Shown one piece after another: positions 8,513 through 18,243 of a DNA stretch of 64,000 bases. The position numbers were made by a program, and so were the translations under genes. Under the pieces are notes generated by a model that made no database searches, had not been told where the DNA came from, and saw only the letters and a program-made list of their open reading frames with translations. Each line of letters starts with the position of its first letter. Within the stretch, counting starts at the first letter, position 1. Source of the stretch: Vibrio mimicus (lineage in GTDB: Bacteria; Pseudomonadota; Gammaproteobacteria; Enterobacterales; Vibrionaceae); assembly GCF_019048845.1 (NCBI RefSeq), contig NZ_CP077426.1, positions 667,501 through 731,500 of the forward strand, written 5' to 3'.

Positions 8513-8614
8513 CATTTCCGTAAAAGTCATCAAGATTAATTATTAAGTGGCGAATATTTGTTCGCCCAATAACAAAATAAAACGATTCTTGATTGCTGCT
8601 TATGGAGATGCACT

Positions 8615-9004
8615 ATGTCAGAGATGACCAAAGCCCCCACCCACTATCGTCTGCTTTCCGCTCTGAAAGCCATTGGTCCTTACTTGCGTGAAGGGCAGTG
8701 TAGTGATCGATTCTACTTGTTTGATTGTCTCGCCTCTTGCGTTAACGATAAAAAGTCCCCTGAGAAACGTGAGTTTTGGGGCTGGTGGATGGAATTGACC
8801 CAAAATGAGCAAGAGATGTCTGCTTGCTACCATATCGGCCGTTATACTTTAGCTGGAGATTGGATAGCGGAAGAGATTCCCGAAGCGGCACAAAACGAAG
8901 TGAAGCACACCCAGGCTGAATTTCACAAAAAGTTGGAGAAAACGTTACGCGAACGTTTCGAAATGACCTTAGCTGTTGCTAGCGAGTCAGCCGATTTTGC
9001 TTAA
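8615..9004 (+). CDS. crl: Crl, sigma-S binding activator
   Basis: Crl binds the stationary-phase sigma factor RpoS and helps it assemble with core RNA polymerase. The 129-residue protein carries the family core with YLFDCLA and REFWGWWMEL, and the length fits E. coli Crl (133). It lies next to frsA and upstream of proB, as in E. coli. A small GGCGAA/TTCGCC hairpin (8549-8566) lies in the gap before it, without a T-run. Its own terminator follows. Confidence 0.92.
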   Translation: MSEMTKAPTHYRLLSALKAIGPYLREGQCSDRFYLFDCLASCVNDKKSPEKREFWGWWMELTQNEQEMSACYHIGRYTLAGDWIAEEIPEAAQNEVKHTQAEFHKKLEKTLRERFEMTLAVASESADFA

Positions 9005-9030
9005 TTGACCCAGTTCAAGCGTTAACCTAA

Positions 9031-9058
9031 AGAAAAAGGTGCTTTTGCACCTTTTTCT
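9031..9058 (+). terminator. Terminator after crl
   Basis: Perfect 12-base arms (9031-9042 and 9047-9058) around a TTTT loop, with A-rich and T-rich ends; it may work on both strands. Confidence 0.88.
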
Positions 9059-9124
9059 GCTTGTGCAATGCAGTGCGGATTGCTAAAACATCGTCTCTTA
9101 AAGTTTTTCTCGACAGAAGCAATC

Positions 9125-10258
9125 ATGACTACAAATCAACGAAGCGTAACGGCTCCACAAACGGTTGTTGTGAAGCTGGGAACCAGTGTTCTGACCGGTG
9201 GTACCCTTGCATTGGATCGAGCTCATATGGTTGAGCTTGCACGCCAGTGTGCAGAACTGAAAAAACAAGGTCACTCAGTAGTGATCGTGACTTCGGGTGC
9301 CATTGCGGCAGGCCGTGAGCACTTAGGTTACCCTGCGCTGCCCAACGCGATCTCCAGCAAGCAACTGCTGGCGGCCGTTGGGCAAAGTCGTTTGATTCAA
9401 GTATGGGAATCGCTGTTTGCGATTTATGGCATCAAAATTGGTCAAATGCTGCTGACGCGTGCTGATCTTGATGATCGTGAACGTTTCTTGAATGCGCGTG
9501 ACACCATCAATGCTTTGGTTGAAAACGGTATTGTGCCAGTGGTCAATGAAAATGATGCGGTGGCGACCAATGAAATCAAAGTCGGTGACAACGACAACCT
9601 ATCGGCATTGGTCGGTATCTTGTGTGGTGCAGATAAGCTGCTGCTTCTGACTGATCAAAAAGGGTTGTTCACCGCCGATCCTCGCAAAGATCCCAATGCC
9701 CAACTGATCAAAGAAGTGACCACCATTGATGACACACTGCGCAAAATTGCCGGTGGCAGTGGTACCACACTTGGTACCGGTGGGATGGCAACTAAGCTGC
9801 AAGCCGCGGACATTGCCCGCCGTGCAGGAATTGAAGTGATTATCGCGGCAGGTCGCGCACCCAATGTGATTTTTGACTCGTTGAGCAACGAGCCACAAGG
9901 CACGCGCTTCTTGGCCTTAGAGGAAGCCTTAGAAAACCGTAAGCGCTGGATTTTGGCGGGGCCCGCCGCTTCTGGTGACATCGTGATTGATGATGGCGCG
10001 GTGAAAGCGGTACTCAACAAAGGCAGCAGTTTGCTGGCGAAAGGGGTGGTTCGTGTGCAAGGCCACTTCAATCGTGGTGAAGTAGTGCGTGTATTGGATA
10101 AACACAACCATCTGGTCGCGCGTGGCATCTCAGCCTACGCACATGATGCTTTAGCGGAAATCGCGGGTAAGCACAGTAAAGAGATTATCGATATTTTAGG
10201 CTACGATCACGGCTCAGAAGTGATTCATCGCGACGACATGGTCGTGATTCAAGAATAG
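9125..10258 (+). CDS. proB: Glutamate 5-kinase
   Basis: ProB phosphorylates glutamate in the first step of proline synthesis and is feedback-inhibited by proline. The protein of 377 residues has an amino-acid-kinase domain beginning [10 protein letters not shown] (about 14-23), the [10 protein letters not shown] loop, the NENDAVAT and [10 protein letters not shown] segments, and a C-terminal PUA domain from about 285. An upstream in-frame ATG at 9068 lies almost on the crl terminator and adds 19 residues without family resemblance, so I start at 9125. proA follows after eight bases, forming the proBA operon. Confidence 0.94.
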   Translation: MTTNQRSVTAPQTVVVKLGTSVLTGGTLALDRAHMVELARQCAELKKQGHSVVIVTSGAIAAGREHLGYPALPNAISSKQLLAAVGQSRLIQVWESLFAIYGIKIGQMLLTRADLDDRERFLNARDTINALVENGIVPVVNENDAVATNEIKVGDNDNLSALVGILCGADKLLLLTDQKGLFTADPRKDPNAQLIKEVTTIDDTLRKIAGGSGTTLGTGGMATKLQAADIARRAGIEVIIAAGRAPNVIFDSLSNEPQGTRFLALEEALENRKRWILAGPAASGDIVIDDGAVKAVLNKGSSLLAKGVVRVQGHFNRGEVVRVLDKHNHLVARGISAYAHDALAEIAGKHSKEIIDILGYDHGSEVIHRDDMVVIQE

Positions 10259-10269
10259 AGGAGAGAATG

Positions 10270-11520
10270 ATGGATTTAACCGTACTCGGTAAAGCGGCCA
10301 AAGTGGCCTCTTTCCAATTGGCAACGGCCAGTACCGCGCAAAAAAATCAAGCTCTCGCCATTATGGCCGATCAACTGGAAGCACAAAGCGCGAGCATTCT
10401 CGCAGCGAACGCGAAAGATATTGCATTAGGGCGCGAAGCGGGTTTGTCTGATGCCATGCTGGATCGTTTGCTACTTAATGAGTCTCGCTTGCAAGCGATC
10501 GCCAACGATGTGCGTAACGTGATCAAATTGAACGATCCAGTGGGCAGCGAAATCGATAGTCGTGTGCTGGAAAATGGTATGTCACTGGCGCGTCGCCGTG
10601 TGCCACTTGGCGTAGTTGGCGTGATTTATGAAGCCCGCCCGAACGTTACCATTGATATTGCTGCACTCTGTTTGAAAACAGGAAATGCAGCGATTCTGCG
10701 TGGTGGCAAAGAGACATTTTTCTCTAACATGGAACTGGTCAAAGTGATCCAGTCTGCACTCGACAAAGCGGGCTTGCCTGCAGCATCGGTACAGTACATT
10801 GAAAAGCCGGATCGAGAATTGGTTACTCAACTACTGAAAATGGACGATTATGTCGACATGATCATCCCACGTGGCGGTGCGGGCCTGCACAAAATGTGCA
10901 AAGAAAACAGCACTGTGCCAGTGATCATCGGTGGATTTGGTATCAGCCACATTTTCGTGGATGAAAGTGCCGATCTGGATAAATCCGTTGCCGTGATTGA
11001 AAATGCCAAAGTGCAACGTCCTTCAGCGTGTAATGCGCTAGACACCTTATTGGTGCATCAAGCGATTGCGAAACCGTTACTGGAAAAATTGGTCGCAAAA
11101 CTGAATGGCAAAGTGACGTTTGTGGCGGAACCAAAAGCCAAGGCGTTAATGAGTTCAGCGACTGAGCTGCGTGATGCGCAAGACGGAGATTTTGATACGG
11201 AATGGCTCAGCTACACCTTAGGGGTGAAAGTGGTGCAAGACGTGCAAGAAGCCATTGAGCATATGCGTGAGCACAATGCGAGCCACTCTGATGCAATCAT
11301 GACTAATGACCTCTACAATGCAGAGCTGTTTGTGAATACGGCTGGTTCAGCGGCGGTGTATGTCAACGCTTCAACTCGTTTTACCGACGGTGCGCAGTTT
11401 GGTTTAGGCGCAGAAGTTGCGGTCTCCACGCAAAAACTGCACGCGCGTGGTCCTATGGGGCTGGAAGAACTCACCAGTTACAAATGGGTTGGTAAGGCTA
11501 ATTACCTGTCTCGCAGCTAA
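10270..11520 (+). CDS. proA: Gamma-glutamyl phosphate reductase
   Basis: ProA reduces glutamyl-5-phosphate to glutamate semialdehyde with NADPH, the second step of proline synthesis. The protein (416 residues) has the aldehyde-dehydrogenase fold with the catalytic Cys254 in [10 protein letters not shown]. Two ATG codons are adjacent (10267 and 10270); AGGAG at 10259-10263 is three bases from the first and six from the second, so the second is favoured. It is coupled to proB and closed by a terminator. Confidence 0.94.
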   Translation: MDLTVLGKAAKVASFQLATASTAQKNQALAIMADQLEAQSASILAANAKDIALGREAGLSDAMLDRLLLNESRLQAIANDVRNVIKLNDPVGSEIDSRVLENGMSLARRRVPLGVVGVIYEARPNVTIDIAALCLKTGNAAILRGGKETFFSNMELVKVIQSALDKAGLPAASVQYIEKPDRELVTQLLKMDDYVDMIIPRGGAGLHKMCKENSTVPVIIGGFGISHIFVDESADLDKSVAVIENAKVQRPSACNALDTLLVHQAIAKPLLEKLVAKLNGKVTFVAEPKAKALMSSATELRDAQDGDFDTEWLSYTLGVKVVQDVQEAIEHMREHNASHSDAIMTNDLYNAELFVNTAGSAAVYVNASTRFTDGAQFGLGAEVAVSTQKLHARGPMGLEELTSYKWVGKANYLSRS

Positions 11521-11543
11521 AAAATCTCAGTAAGATGTGATGT

Positions 11544-11566
11544 AAAGGGGCTTCATGCCCCTTTTT
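11544..11566 (+). terminator. Terminator after proA
   Basis: AAAGGGGC (11544-11551) pairs with GCCCCTTT (11557-11564), followed by a T-run. Confidence 0.88.
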
Positions 11567-11620
11567 CTTTGGCTCTCAACAGCACATCGGCTACACTGAT
11601 TGCCTTGTTATGGAGGTAAT

Positions 11621-12070
11621 ATGCATTGTCCTTTCTGTTCTGAAAACGATACCAAAGTGATCGATTCACGTCTGGTGGCTGACGGACATCAAGTACGCCG
11701 TCGTCGTCAGTGCCTAGGTTGTAATGAGCGCTTTACCACTTTTGAAAGCGCGGAATTAGTGATGCCGCGTGTGATTAAATCGAACGGTAATCGCGAGCCA
11801 TTTGATGAAGAGAAAATGATTGGCGGTCTGCAACGAGCCTTAGAAAAACGCCCAGTTAGCGCGGATGCGATTGAACTGGCAATCAGCACTATCAAATCCA
11901 AATTGCGTGCTACTGGTGAGCGTGAAGTGCCGAGTAAACTGATTGGTAACTTGGTGATGGAGCAATTAAAAGTGCTAGATAAAGTGGCCTATATCCGTTT
12001 TGCTTCCGTATATCGTAGCTTTGAAGATGTACGAGAGTTTGGTGAAGAGATCGCCAAGCTACAGGATTAA
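11621..12070 (+). CDS. nrdR: Transcriptional repressor NrdR
   Basis: NrdR represses ribonucleotide reductase genes in response to ATP/dATP. The 149-residue protein starts MHCPFC and has a zinc ribbon with Cys pairs at about 3/6 and 31/34 (CLGC), then an ATP-cone domain beginning [22 protein letters not shown] sits five bases before the ATG at 11621, so this start is preferred over an in-frame upstream one. It leads directly into ribD with a 12-base gap, the conserved nrdR-rib-nusB arrangement. Confidence 0.95.
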   Translation: MHCPFCSENDTKVIDSRLVADGHQVRRRRQCLGCNERFTTFESAELVMPRVIKSNGNREPFDEEKMIGGLQRALEKRPVSADAIELAISTIKSKLRATGEREVPSKLIGNLVMEQLKVLDKVAYIRFASVYRSFEDVREFGEEIAKLQD

Positions 12071-12082
12071 TGCACAGCGACT

Positions 12083-13186
12083 ATGCCTATGTTTACCTCT
12101 TTTGATCATCAAATGATGTCCCGCGCGATTGAATTAGCGTGGCGTGGACGTTTTACTACTTCCCCCAATCCTAATGTTGGCTGCGTGATTACGCGCGGCG
12201 AGCAAATTGTGGGCGAAGGTTTCCATTTTCGAGCAGGCGAGCCACATGCCGAAGTGCATGCTATGCGTCAAGCTGGCGAGTTGACTCACGGTGCTACTGC
12301 TTATGTCACTTTAGAGCCTTGTTCTCACTATGGACGCACTCCACCGTGTGCCGAAGGCCTTATCAAAGCCGGAGTGGCGAAAGTCATTTGCGCGATGCAA
12401 GATCCTAATCCGCAAGTGGCTGGTCGTGGCGTGCAAATGTTGCGTGATGCAGGTATAGAGGTTGAGGTGGGTTTGCTGGAAGCGGATGCACGAGCGCTGA
12501 ATCGCGGTTTCCTGAAACGTATGGAAACCGGCATGCCTTATGTGCAGCTTAAAATGGCGGCCAGTCTCGATGGCCAAACCGCGCTCGCGAACGGTAAAAG
12601 TCAGTGGATCACTTCTCCCGCTGCGCGTAAAGATGTTCAGCGTTTTCGTGCTCAAGCCAGCGCGATTCTTTCCACCAGTCAAACGGTGCTTGCGGATAAT
12701 GCTTCACTGGCGGTACGTTGGCACGATCTACCGCAATCGGTACAAGCGCAATACGCTGAAACAGATTTGCGCCAACCTCTTCGCGTCATTTTGGATCGTC
12801 AACACCAGTTGCATCCAGAGTTAGCGTTATACCAAACACCTTCACCCGTGCTGCGAGTTGCCAGCGAGAATGCCGATCTCTGTATTTCTGCTGAGAACGG
12901 AAAGCTTGATTTGCGTGAGCTTTTGGCACAACTGGCTCAGCAACACAATGTGAATCAAGTGTGGGTGGAAGCGGGTAGCCAACTGGCTCAATCATTGATT
13001 GAGCAAAAGTTGGTGGATGAAATTATTCTCTATTTAGCGCCGAAATTGATGGGCAGCGATGGCCGTGGTTTATTTGGCGCGCTCGGTTTGACAGAGATGG
13101 CTGAGGCCATTGAACTCAAAATTGAAGATTGTCGAATGGTGGGGGCGGATCTGCGGATCATTGCCACCCCAAAATCAAAAGATTAA
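12083..13186 (+). CDS. ribD: Bifunctional pyrimidine deaminase/reductase RibD
   Basis: RibD carries out the deamination and side-chain reduction steps of riboflavin synthesis. The 367-residue protein has an N-terminal cytidine-deaminase-like domain with the zinc motif His55-Ala-Glu57 and Cys80/Cys89 (EPCSHYGRTPPC), and a reductase domain from about 150 (QLKMAASLDGQTA). An in-frame ATG at 12089 is an alternative start; neither has a strong Shine-Dalgarno sequence, suggesting coupling to nrdR. ribE follows after four bases. Confidence 0.94.
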   Translation: MPMFTSFDHQMMSRAIELAWRGRFTTSPNPNVGCVITRGEQIVGEGFHFRAGEPHAEVHAMRQAGELTHGATAYVTLEPCSHYGRTPPCAEGLIKAGVAKVICAMQDPNPQVAGRGVQMLRDAGIEVEVGLLEADARALNRGFLKRMETGMPYVQLKMAASLDGQTALANGKSQWITSPAARKDVQRFRAQASAILSTSQTVLADNASLAVRWHDLPQSVQAQYAETDLRQPLRVILDRQHQLHPELALYQTPSPVLRVASENADLCISAENGKLDLRELLAQLAQQHNVNQVWVEAGSQLAQSLIEQKLVDEIILYLAPKLMGSDGRGLFGALGLTEMAEAIELKIEDCRMVGADLRIIATPKSKD

Positions 13187-13190
13187 CACT

Positions 13191-13844
13191 ATGTTTACTG
13201 GAATTATTGAAGCGGTCGGCAAGCTGACTGCCATCATCCCCAAAGGCAGTGATGTCACCATCACTGTTGAGGTGGGCAAGTTGGATATGGCCGATGTCAA
13301 ACTCGGTGACAGTATCGCTACCAATGGTGTGTGTTTAACTGTCGTGGCCTTTGATTCGCGCAGTTTCAGCGCAGATCTGTCGATGGAAACCTTGAAGAAG
13401 TCAGGCTTTGCACAGTATCAGGTAGGAGATCGCGTCAACCTTGAGAAAGCCATGCTGCCCACTACCCGTTTTGGTGGTCACATCGTCTCTGGACATGTGG
13501 ATGGTGTAGGCGAAATCGTTGAGCGCATTCCTGTTGGTCGTGCGGTAGAACTGTGGGTCAACATGCCTGCGGAACTGAACAAATACGTCGCGGAAAAAGG
13601 TTCGATTACGGTCGATGGAATTAGTTTGACGGTGAATGATTTGCGCAAAAACGCCTTCAAACTGACGATTGTTCCTCACACCAGTGCAGAAACTACGATG
13701 GATGAATTCCAAGTGGGTTGTCGAGTGAATCTGGAAGTGGATGTGTTAGCGCGTTACATGGAGCGATTGCTCCAAGGAAGCAAAGAGAGCGAACCACAAT
13801 CGCGACTAACGATGGATTTTCTGCAGCAAAACGGTTTCGCTTAA
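13191..13844 (+). CDS. ribE: Riboflavin synthase alpha subunit
   Basis: This enzyme dismutates two 6,7-dimethyl-8-ribityllumazine molecules into riboflavin. The 217-residue protein opens with the signature MFTGIIEAVG and shows the two tandem lumazine-binding repeats, each with a DGVxLTV-like motif (NGVCLTV near 44 and DGISLTV near 144). The long open frame begins 81 bases earlier inside ribD, but the family N terminus is at 13191. Confidence 0.95.
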   Translation: MFTGIIEAVGKLTAIIPKGSDVTITVEVGKLDMADVKLGDSIATNGVCLTVVAFDSRSFSADLSMETLKKSGFAQYQVGDRVNLEKAMLPTTRFGGHIVSGHVDGVGEIVERIPVGRAVELWVNMPAELNKYVAEKGSITVDGISLTVNDLRKNAFKLTIVPHTSAETTMDEFQVGCRVNLEVDVLARYMERLLQGSKESEPQSRLTMDFLQQNGFA

Positions 13845-13883
13845 TCATTTGCCATAAAAACGAATAACAATAGGACTGACATC

Positions 13884-14993
13884 ATGCCAATTAGTACCCC
13901 ACAAGAAATTATTGAAGATATCCGTCAGGGCAAAATGGTCATCCTGATGGACGATGAAGATCGTGAAAATGAAGGTGATTTGATCATGGCGGCGGAGCAT
14001 ATCACGCCAGCGGCAATCAACTTTATGGCGACTCATGGTCGTGGCCTGATCTGTTTAACCATGACTAAAGAGCGTTGCCGCCGTTTGGGCTTAAACCCTA
14101 TGGTGCAGGACAATAATGCGCAGTACACCACCAATTTCACCGTATCGATTGAAGCGGCAGAAGGGGTGACGACAGGCATTTCAGCGGCGGATCGTGCTCG
14201 TACCGTGCAAGCAGCGGTAGCCAAAGAGGCGAAAGCGGCAGACTTGGTTCAGCCAGGCCATATTTTCCCTCTCGCGGCGCAAGAAGGTGGGGTGCTGACG
14301 CGTGCAGGCCACACAGAAGCAGGCTGTGATTTAGCACGACTGGCAGGTTTTGAGCCTGCTTCGGTGATTGTGGAAATTCTGAATGATGACGGCACCATGG
14401 CGCGTCGTCCGGATTTGGAAGTGTTCGCTGAAAAACACGGTTTGAAGCTCGGCACGATTGCTGACTTGATTGAATATCGTAATCACACCGAAACCACCAT
14501 TGAGCGCGTGGCGCAATGCAAATTGCCGACCGAATACGGTGAGTTTGAACTGGTGACTTACCGCGACATCATCGATAAGCAAATTCACTTCGCACTGCGC
14601 AAAGGGGATGTCACTACATCGCCCACTTTGGTGCGTGTGCATCTGCAAGATACCTTTACCGATTTGCTACACAGTGACCGTACCGCCGAGCGTAGTTGGA
14701 CGCTGACTACCGCCATGCAGCGTATTGGTCAAGAAGGTGGGGTGTTGGTAATTCTTGGTAATGAAGAGTCAAGCGATCTACTTCTGCACCGCGTGAAAAT
14801 GTTTGAGCTGCAAGATAAAGGTGAAGCACCGGCAATGGCGAAAAAGCAAGGCACTTCGCGCCGTGTGGGTGTGGGTTCACAAATCCTTGCCGATCTAGGG
14901 GTTAAGGAGATGCGTTTGCTCTCTTCGCCGAACAAAAAATACCACGCATTGGGCGGTTTTGGTCTCAATGTAGTCGAATATGTCTGTGAATAA
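13884..14993 (+). CDS. ribB: RibBX: 3,4-dihydroxy-2-butanone 4-phosphate synthase with degenerate GTP cyclohydrolase II-like domain
   Basis: The N-terminal domain (about 1-200) is a complete DHBP synthase: [11 protein letters not shown] (acidic metal loop), [10 protein letters not shown], and [12 protein letters not shown]. The C-terminal domain (about 205-369) has the fold of GTP cyclohydrolase II and keeps the end motif [14 protein letters not shown], but the zinc site is gone: where active enzymes have a Cys shortly after VRVH and then a CDC motif, this protein reads [13 protein letters not shown] and has no Cys. So only DHBP synthase activity is expected, as described for the RibBX variant in proteobacteria. 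It is often labelled ribBA. It lies 39 bases after ribE. Confidence 0.9.
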   Translation: MPISTPQEIIEDIRQGKMVILMDDEDRENEGDLIMAAEHITPAAINFMATHGRGLICLTMTKERCRRLGLNPMVQDNNAQYTTNFTVSIEAAEGVTTGISAADRARTVQAAVAKEAKAADLVQPGHIFPLAAQEGGVLTRAGHTEAGCDLARLAGFEPASVIVEILNDDGTMARRPDLEVFAEKHGLKLGTIADLIEYRNHTETTIERVAQCKLPTEYGEFELVTYRDIIDKQIHFALRKGDVTTSPTLVRVHLQDTFTDLLHSDRTAERSWTLTTAMQRIGQEGGVLVILGNEESSDLLLHRVKMFELQDKGEAPAMAKKQGTSRRVGVGSQILADLGVKEMRLLSSPNKKYHALGGFGLNVVEYVCE

Positions 14994-15084
14994 TCACAGC
15001 AAATTGCCGGTTTGCCGCGTGTTATCTTGAAGGTGGGGCGCGGCTTTTAGCCCAAATTTCTGTTAGATATTGCTCACAAAATTG

Positions 15085-15093
15085 TGCTAGAAT
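15085..15093 (+). promoter_or_regulatory. Extended -10 promoter before ribH
   Basis: TG-C-TAGAAT forms an extended -10 element 41 bases before the ribH ATG, in a 140-base gap after ribBX. It could give ribH-nusB a transcript independent of the upstream rib genes. No FMN riboswitch consensus is visible anywhere in this cluster. Confidence 0.5.
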
Positions 15094-15133
15094 CCGGCGA
15101 TTCTCACTTGATGAACAGAGTTAAAGGAAAGCT

Positions 15134-15604
15134 ATGAAAGTGATCGAGGGTGGTTTCCCAGCACCAAATGCGAAAATTGCGATTGTGATTTCTCGTTTCA
15201 ACAGTTTTATCAATGAAAGTTTACTGTCTGGTGCCATCGATACTCTTAAGCGTCACGGTCAGATCAGTGATGACAATATTACTGTCGTTCGTTGCCCAGG
15301 TGCAGTTGAGTTGCCATTGGTAGCCCAACGTGTTGCAAAAACAGGCGACTACGATGCGATTGTCTCTCTGGGTTGTGTGATCCGTGGTGGTACACCGCAC
15401 TTTGACTACGTTTGCAGTGAAATGAATAAAGGTCTGGCACAAGTGTCTCTGGAATTTAGCATTCCAGTCGCATTCGGTGTACTGACTGTTGATACTATCG
15501 ATCAAGCTATTGAACGCGCAGGAACCAAGGCTGGTAATAAGGGTGCTGAAGCAGCACTGAGCGCACTTGAGATGATTAACGTTCTTTCTGAAATTGATTC
15601 CTAA
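15134..15604 (+). CDS. ribH: 6,7-dimethyl-8-ribityllumazine synthase
   Basis: RibH condenses the DHBP and pyrimidine intermediates into lumazine, the penultimate riboflavin step, as a 60-subunit capsid or pentamer. The 156-residue protein has the ISRFNSFI active-site loop, [11 protein letters not shown], and [12 protein letters not shown] with the catalytic His in it. AAAGGAAAG precedes the ATG. Its stop codon overlaps the nusB ATG (TAATG), so the two are coupled. Confidence 0.95.
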   Translation: MKVIEGGFPAPNAKIAIVISRFNSFINESLLSGAIDTLKRHGQISDDNITVVRCPGAVELPLVAQRVAKTGDYDAIVSLGCVIRGGTPHFDYVCSEMNKGLAQVSLEFSIPVAFGVLTVDTIDQAIERAGTKAGNKGAEAALSALEMINVLSEIDS

Positions 15605-16074
15605 TGGGGGCCAGTGTGAAACCAGCCGCACGTCGTAATGCACGTCAATTTGCGCTACAAGCAATTTATTCATGGCAAATTACTAAAGAGAATGTTGCGA
15701 CTATTGAAGAGCAATTTCTAACCAGCGGTAAGTACGATGAAGAAGAACATCGCGCCGCTGAGCCAGCTCTTGCTGCTCCTGAAACCGATGTTTCTTATTT
15801 CCGTGACCTGTTAGCCGGTGTGGTTTTGAACCATACTGAACTAGACAGCAAACTGCGTCCTTTTGTTTCTCGTCCAATGCAAGATCTGGACATGATGGAA
15901 CTGGCGCTGCTGCGTTTGGCCATGTACGAAATGACGCGTCGTGAAGACGTACCATACAAAGTCGTGATTAACGAGGCGATTGAACTGGCAAAAGTATTTG
16001 CCGCTGAAGATAGCCATAAATTCGTTAACGGTGTATTGGATAAAGCCGCACCGCACGTACGTAAGAAAGCGTAA
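15604..16074 (+). CDS. nusB: Transcription antitermination factor NusB
   Basis: NusB binds boxA RNA with S10 (NusE) during antitermination of rRNA operons. The 156-residue all-helical protein has the family core [16 protein letters not shown] near the N terminus and the C-terminal stretch [20 protein letters not shown]. The ATG at 15604 shares one base with the ribH stop. A hairpin terminator follows, although thiL continues in the same direction. Confidence 0.94.
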   Translation: MGASVKPAARRNARQFALQAIYSWQITKENVATIEEQFLTSGKYDEEEHRAAEPALAAPETDVSYFRDLLAGVVLNHTELDSKLRPFVSRPMQDLDMMELALLRLAMYEMTRREDVPYKVVINEAIELAKVFAAEDSHKFVNGVLDKAAPHVRKKA

Positions 16075-16088
16075 TTCGTTTTCCACAG

Positions 16089-16114
16089 AAGGTCAGCAGT
16101 TGCTGACCTTTTTT
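16089..16114 (+). terminator. Terminator after nusB
   Basis: AAGGTCAGCA (16089-16098) pairs with TGCTGACCTT (16101-16110), then a T-run to 16114. It separates nusB from thiL, 48 bases downstream. Confidence 0.85.
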
Positions 16115-16161
16115 CTTAATAAGCTGCTGCTTTTGTTGGCTTAATTAACCAAAGAGTCTGG

Positions 16162-17139
16162 ATGATGTTTGGTGAATTTAATTTAATCGATAAATACTTT
16201 TCTAACCGACAACCACAACGCAAAGATGTGCATTTAGCGTTAGGGGATGATTGTGCGATTGTTAAAGTTCCTGAAAACTCACGAGTGGCGATCAGTACGG
16301 ACACCTTAGTGGCGGGAACTCATTTTTTAGCTGAAGCGAATCCAGCATGGGTTGCGCATAAAGCGTTGGCTTCTAACATCAGTGATCTGGCGGCGATGGG
16401 CGCGACACCGGCTTGGGTCTCCCTTGCTCTCACTTTGCCTGAAATCGATGAGGCGTGGCTAAAACCTTTCAGCGATGCCTTTTTCGAGTTAGCCAATTAC
16501 TACAATGTGCAGCTAATTGGTGGTGACACAACCAAAGGTCCGCTCAGTATTACTCTGACGGTGCAGGGTTTTTTGCCTAAAGAGCAAGCCATGTTGCGCA
16601 GTGGAGCGAAAGTCGGTGATTGGCTGTATGTCACTGGTGATCTTGGCGATAGCCATGCGGGGTTGGATGTGATTTTGCACCCTGAAAAGCGCCAATTGCC
16701 ATTTGCAGAGATTTTAGAGCAGCGCCATTACCTTTCGACACCACGGATTGTTGCTGGGCAAGCCTTGGTGCATTTGGCTTCTTCGGCGATTGATATTTCC
16801 GATGGCTTGATCGCCGATCTGTCGCATATCATGCAGCGTTCACATGTTGGGGCGAGTATTGATGTGAGTTTATTACCTCTCTCGAAAGAGTTATTACAGT
16901 TTGTGGATGATGCCACTACAGCTCAGCAATATGCGCTGACCAGCGGTGAAGAGTATGAACTCTGCTTTACCATACCAGAAGAGAATCGCGGATCATTGGA
17001 AAATGCCTTGGCTCACTGTGGTACTAAAGTGACTTGTATCGGCCAGATTCGTCCGGCTGGCACTTTTGAGTTGCATAATAAAGGCAAAAAGCTCAACTGG
17101 CAGTTAGCCGGATATGATCATTTTAAGGTGAAATCATGA
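16162..17139 (+). CDS. thiL: Thiamine-monophosphate kinase
   Basis: ThiL phosphorylates thiamine monophosphate to the cofactor thiamine diphosphate. The 325-residue protein has the AIR-synthase-related fold: the N-terminal GEFNLIDKYF, GDDCAIV, the STDTLVAGTHF acidic loop, LASNISDLAAMGA, GGDT, and late GEEYELCF. A second ATG three bases downstream is equally possible. The stop overlaps the pgpA ATG by four bases. thiL-pgpA next to nusB is conserved with E. coli. Confidence 0.94.
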   Translation: MMFGEFNLIDKYFSNRQPQRKDVHLALGDDCAIVKVPENSRVAISTDTLVAGTHFLAEANPAWVAHKALASNISDLAAMGATPAWVSLALTLPEIDEAWLKPFSDAFFELANYYNVQLIGGDTTKGPLSITLTVQGFLPKEQAMLRSGAKVGDWLYVTGDLGDSHAGLDVILHPEKRQLPFAEILEQRHYLSTPRIVAGQALVHLASSAIDISDGLIADLSHIMQRSHVGASIDVSLLPLSKELLQFVDDATTAQQYALTSGEEYELCFTIPEENRGSLENALAHCGTKVTCIGQIRPAGTFELHNKGKKLNWQLAGYDHFKVKS

Positions 17140-17654
17140 GTGATCCGCGCAGCAACATCTCCTTACGTAACCCTTGGCACCTGCTGGCAACAGGCTTTGG
17201 TAGTGGTTTATCTCCTGTGGTGCCCGGCACTATGGGGACCTTAGCCTCGGTGCCGTTTTATCTTATGCTGGCGCAACTTCCTGTTACCCTGTATTTGGTG
17301 GTGATTGTGGCCGCTAGCTTTATCGGGATAAAAATTTGCCAAGTAACTTCGGACGATATGCAGGTGCACGATCATGGCTCCATCGTCTGGGATGAGTTTG
17401 CCGGATTTTGGATCACTATGCTGATAGTGCCTTTATGCCAATTACCGGTTTTTGATTGGAAATGGTTAGCCACCGGTTTTGTGCTATTTCGCTTTTTCGA
17501 CATGCTCAAGCCGTGGCCAATCAGTTGGTTGGATAAGCGCGTGCATGGCGGCTTCGGTATCATGATTGATGATGTAGTGGCAGGAGTTATGGCGGCGATC
17601 TGCTTAGCCGCTATTGGTCACTGGCTACAGTGGTTCCCTTCAGTATCGGCATGA
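17136..17654 (+). CDS. pgpA: Phosphatidylglycerophosphatase A
   Basis: PgpA is an inner-membrane phosphatase that makes phosphatidylglycerol from its phosphate. The 172-residue protein has about four hydrophobic segments, the family N-terminal motif GFGSGLSPVVPGTMGTL, the conserved VWDEFAGFW acidic segment, and IDDVVAG near the end. It overlaps thiL by four bases. A hairpin without a clear T-run follows. Confidence 0.93.
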   Translation: MSDPRSNISLRNPWHLLATGFGSGLSPVVPGTMGTLASVPFYLMLAQLPVTLYLVVIVAASFIGIKICQVTSDDMQVHDHGSIVWDEFAGFWITMLIVPLCQLPVFDWKWLATGFVLFRFFDMLKPWPISWLDKRVHGGFGIMIDDVVAGVMAAICLAAIGHWLQWFPSVSA

Positions 17655-17671
17655 AATCATAGTGTTGTGTG

Positions 17672-17694
17672 CAGGTTCCCCTATGGGGAACCTG
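17672..17694. terminator. Hairpin between convergent pgpA and DUF3461 genes
   Basis: CAGGTTCCCC (17672-17681) pairs perfectly with GGGGAACCTG (17685-17694) around TAT. Neither strand has a proper T-run, so termination efficiency is uncertain, but the position between converging genes fits. Confidence 0.55.
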
Positions 17695-17700
17695 ACTAAA

Positions 17701-18090
17701 CTAGTTTAACTTTTCTAAATCCGCTTCAATTTCTGCAATTTTACTGGCGACAACTTTTTCTAAGTGGCGTAAATCATTAAGAATTTTCTGTTTCACGTCC
17801 ACGTCACCCATCACTTCGGGTTTGGTTATCTTGTTCAGCTCATCAATCACCAGCGTCAAATTACGATTAATTTCAGTCACTTCTTTGTATTGATGACTGC
17901 CACTATCGACCAATACATTTTTGATCTGCCTTGGATACTTAAACTTAACGCTTTTGGCGAACAGCTCGCCCTTTTGCTTTTTGAAGTAAATCTTCAATAC
18001 GTCTTTATGCGCTTCTTGGCGCAATGAATAGCGTTCAATTTGCGTAGGTTCATTAATACCCAAACCAACAAGATGGGGAAACATAAGCAA
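17701..18090 (-). CDS. DUF3461 family protein
   Basis: A 129-residue protein with no signal peptide or membrane segment, recognised as the DUF3461 family by its central core [19 protein letters not shown] and [16 protein letters not shown]. It is highly charged, and the C-terminal 50 residues look like a long amphipathic helix or coiled coil ending [10 protein letters not shown]. Function is unknown. It is leftward, downstream of glnD across a gap holding an ERIC-type repeat. Its absence from E. coli is from memory and unverified. Confidence 0.8.
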   Translation of the reverse strand: MLMFPHLVGLGINEPTQIERYSLRQEAHKDVLKIYFKKQKGELFAKSVKFKYPRQIKNVLVDSGSHQYKEVTEINRNLTLVIDELNKITKPEVMGDVDVKQKILNDLRHLEKVVASKIAEIEADLEKLN

Positions 18091-18115
18091 CCTCTTAGTT
18101 AAACTAACATTCGCG

Positions 18116-18243
18116 ATCCCTTTGCTACTTTAAGCTACAGTGGTATTGGCTATATTCGTTCATCCCAATGACATAGCCTACCTATGCACATTGGGTATGA
18201 ATTTACTTGCCGCCTACCTGCAACGCCAAGTAGTTTGGGGATA
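18116..18243. repeat. ERIC-type intergenic repeat, copy A (diverged)
   Basis: A 128-base imperfect palindrome that matches copies at 37213-37340 and 56021-56148, here with many substitutions on the left half (TACTTTAAGCTACAG for TACTTGAAGTTGCAG) but a well kept right end (CTTGCCGCCTACCTGCAACG). It lies between the starts of the DUF3461 gene and the end of glnD. Confidence 0.8.

Noticed and set aside
9655..10128. A 157-codon minus-strand frame inside proB
   Set aside because: Fully antisense to a well supported gene, with no ribosome-binding site.
15013..15056. GCCGCG and CGCGGC as a possible terminator between ribBX and ribH
   Set aside because: The loop would be about 20 bases and the T-run is short; not convincing.
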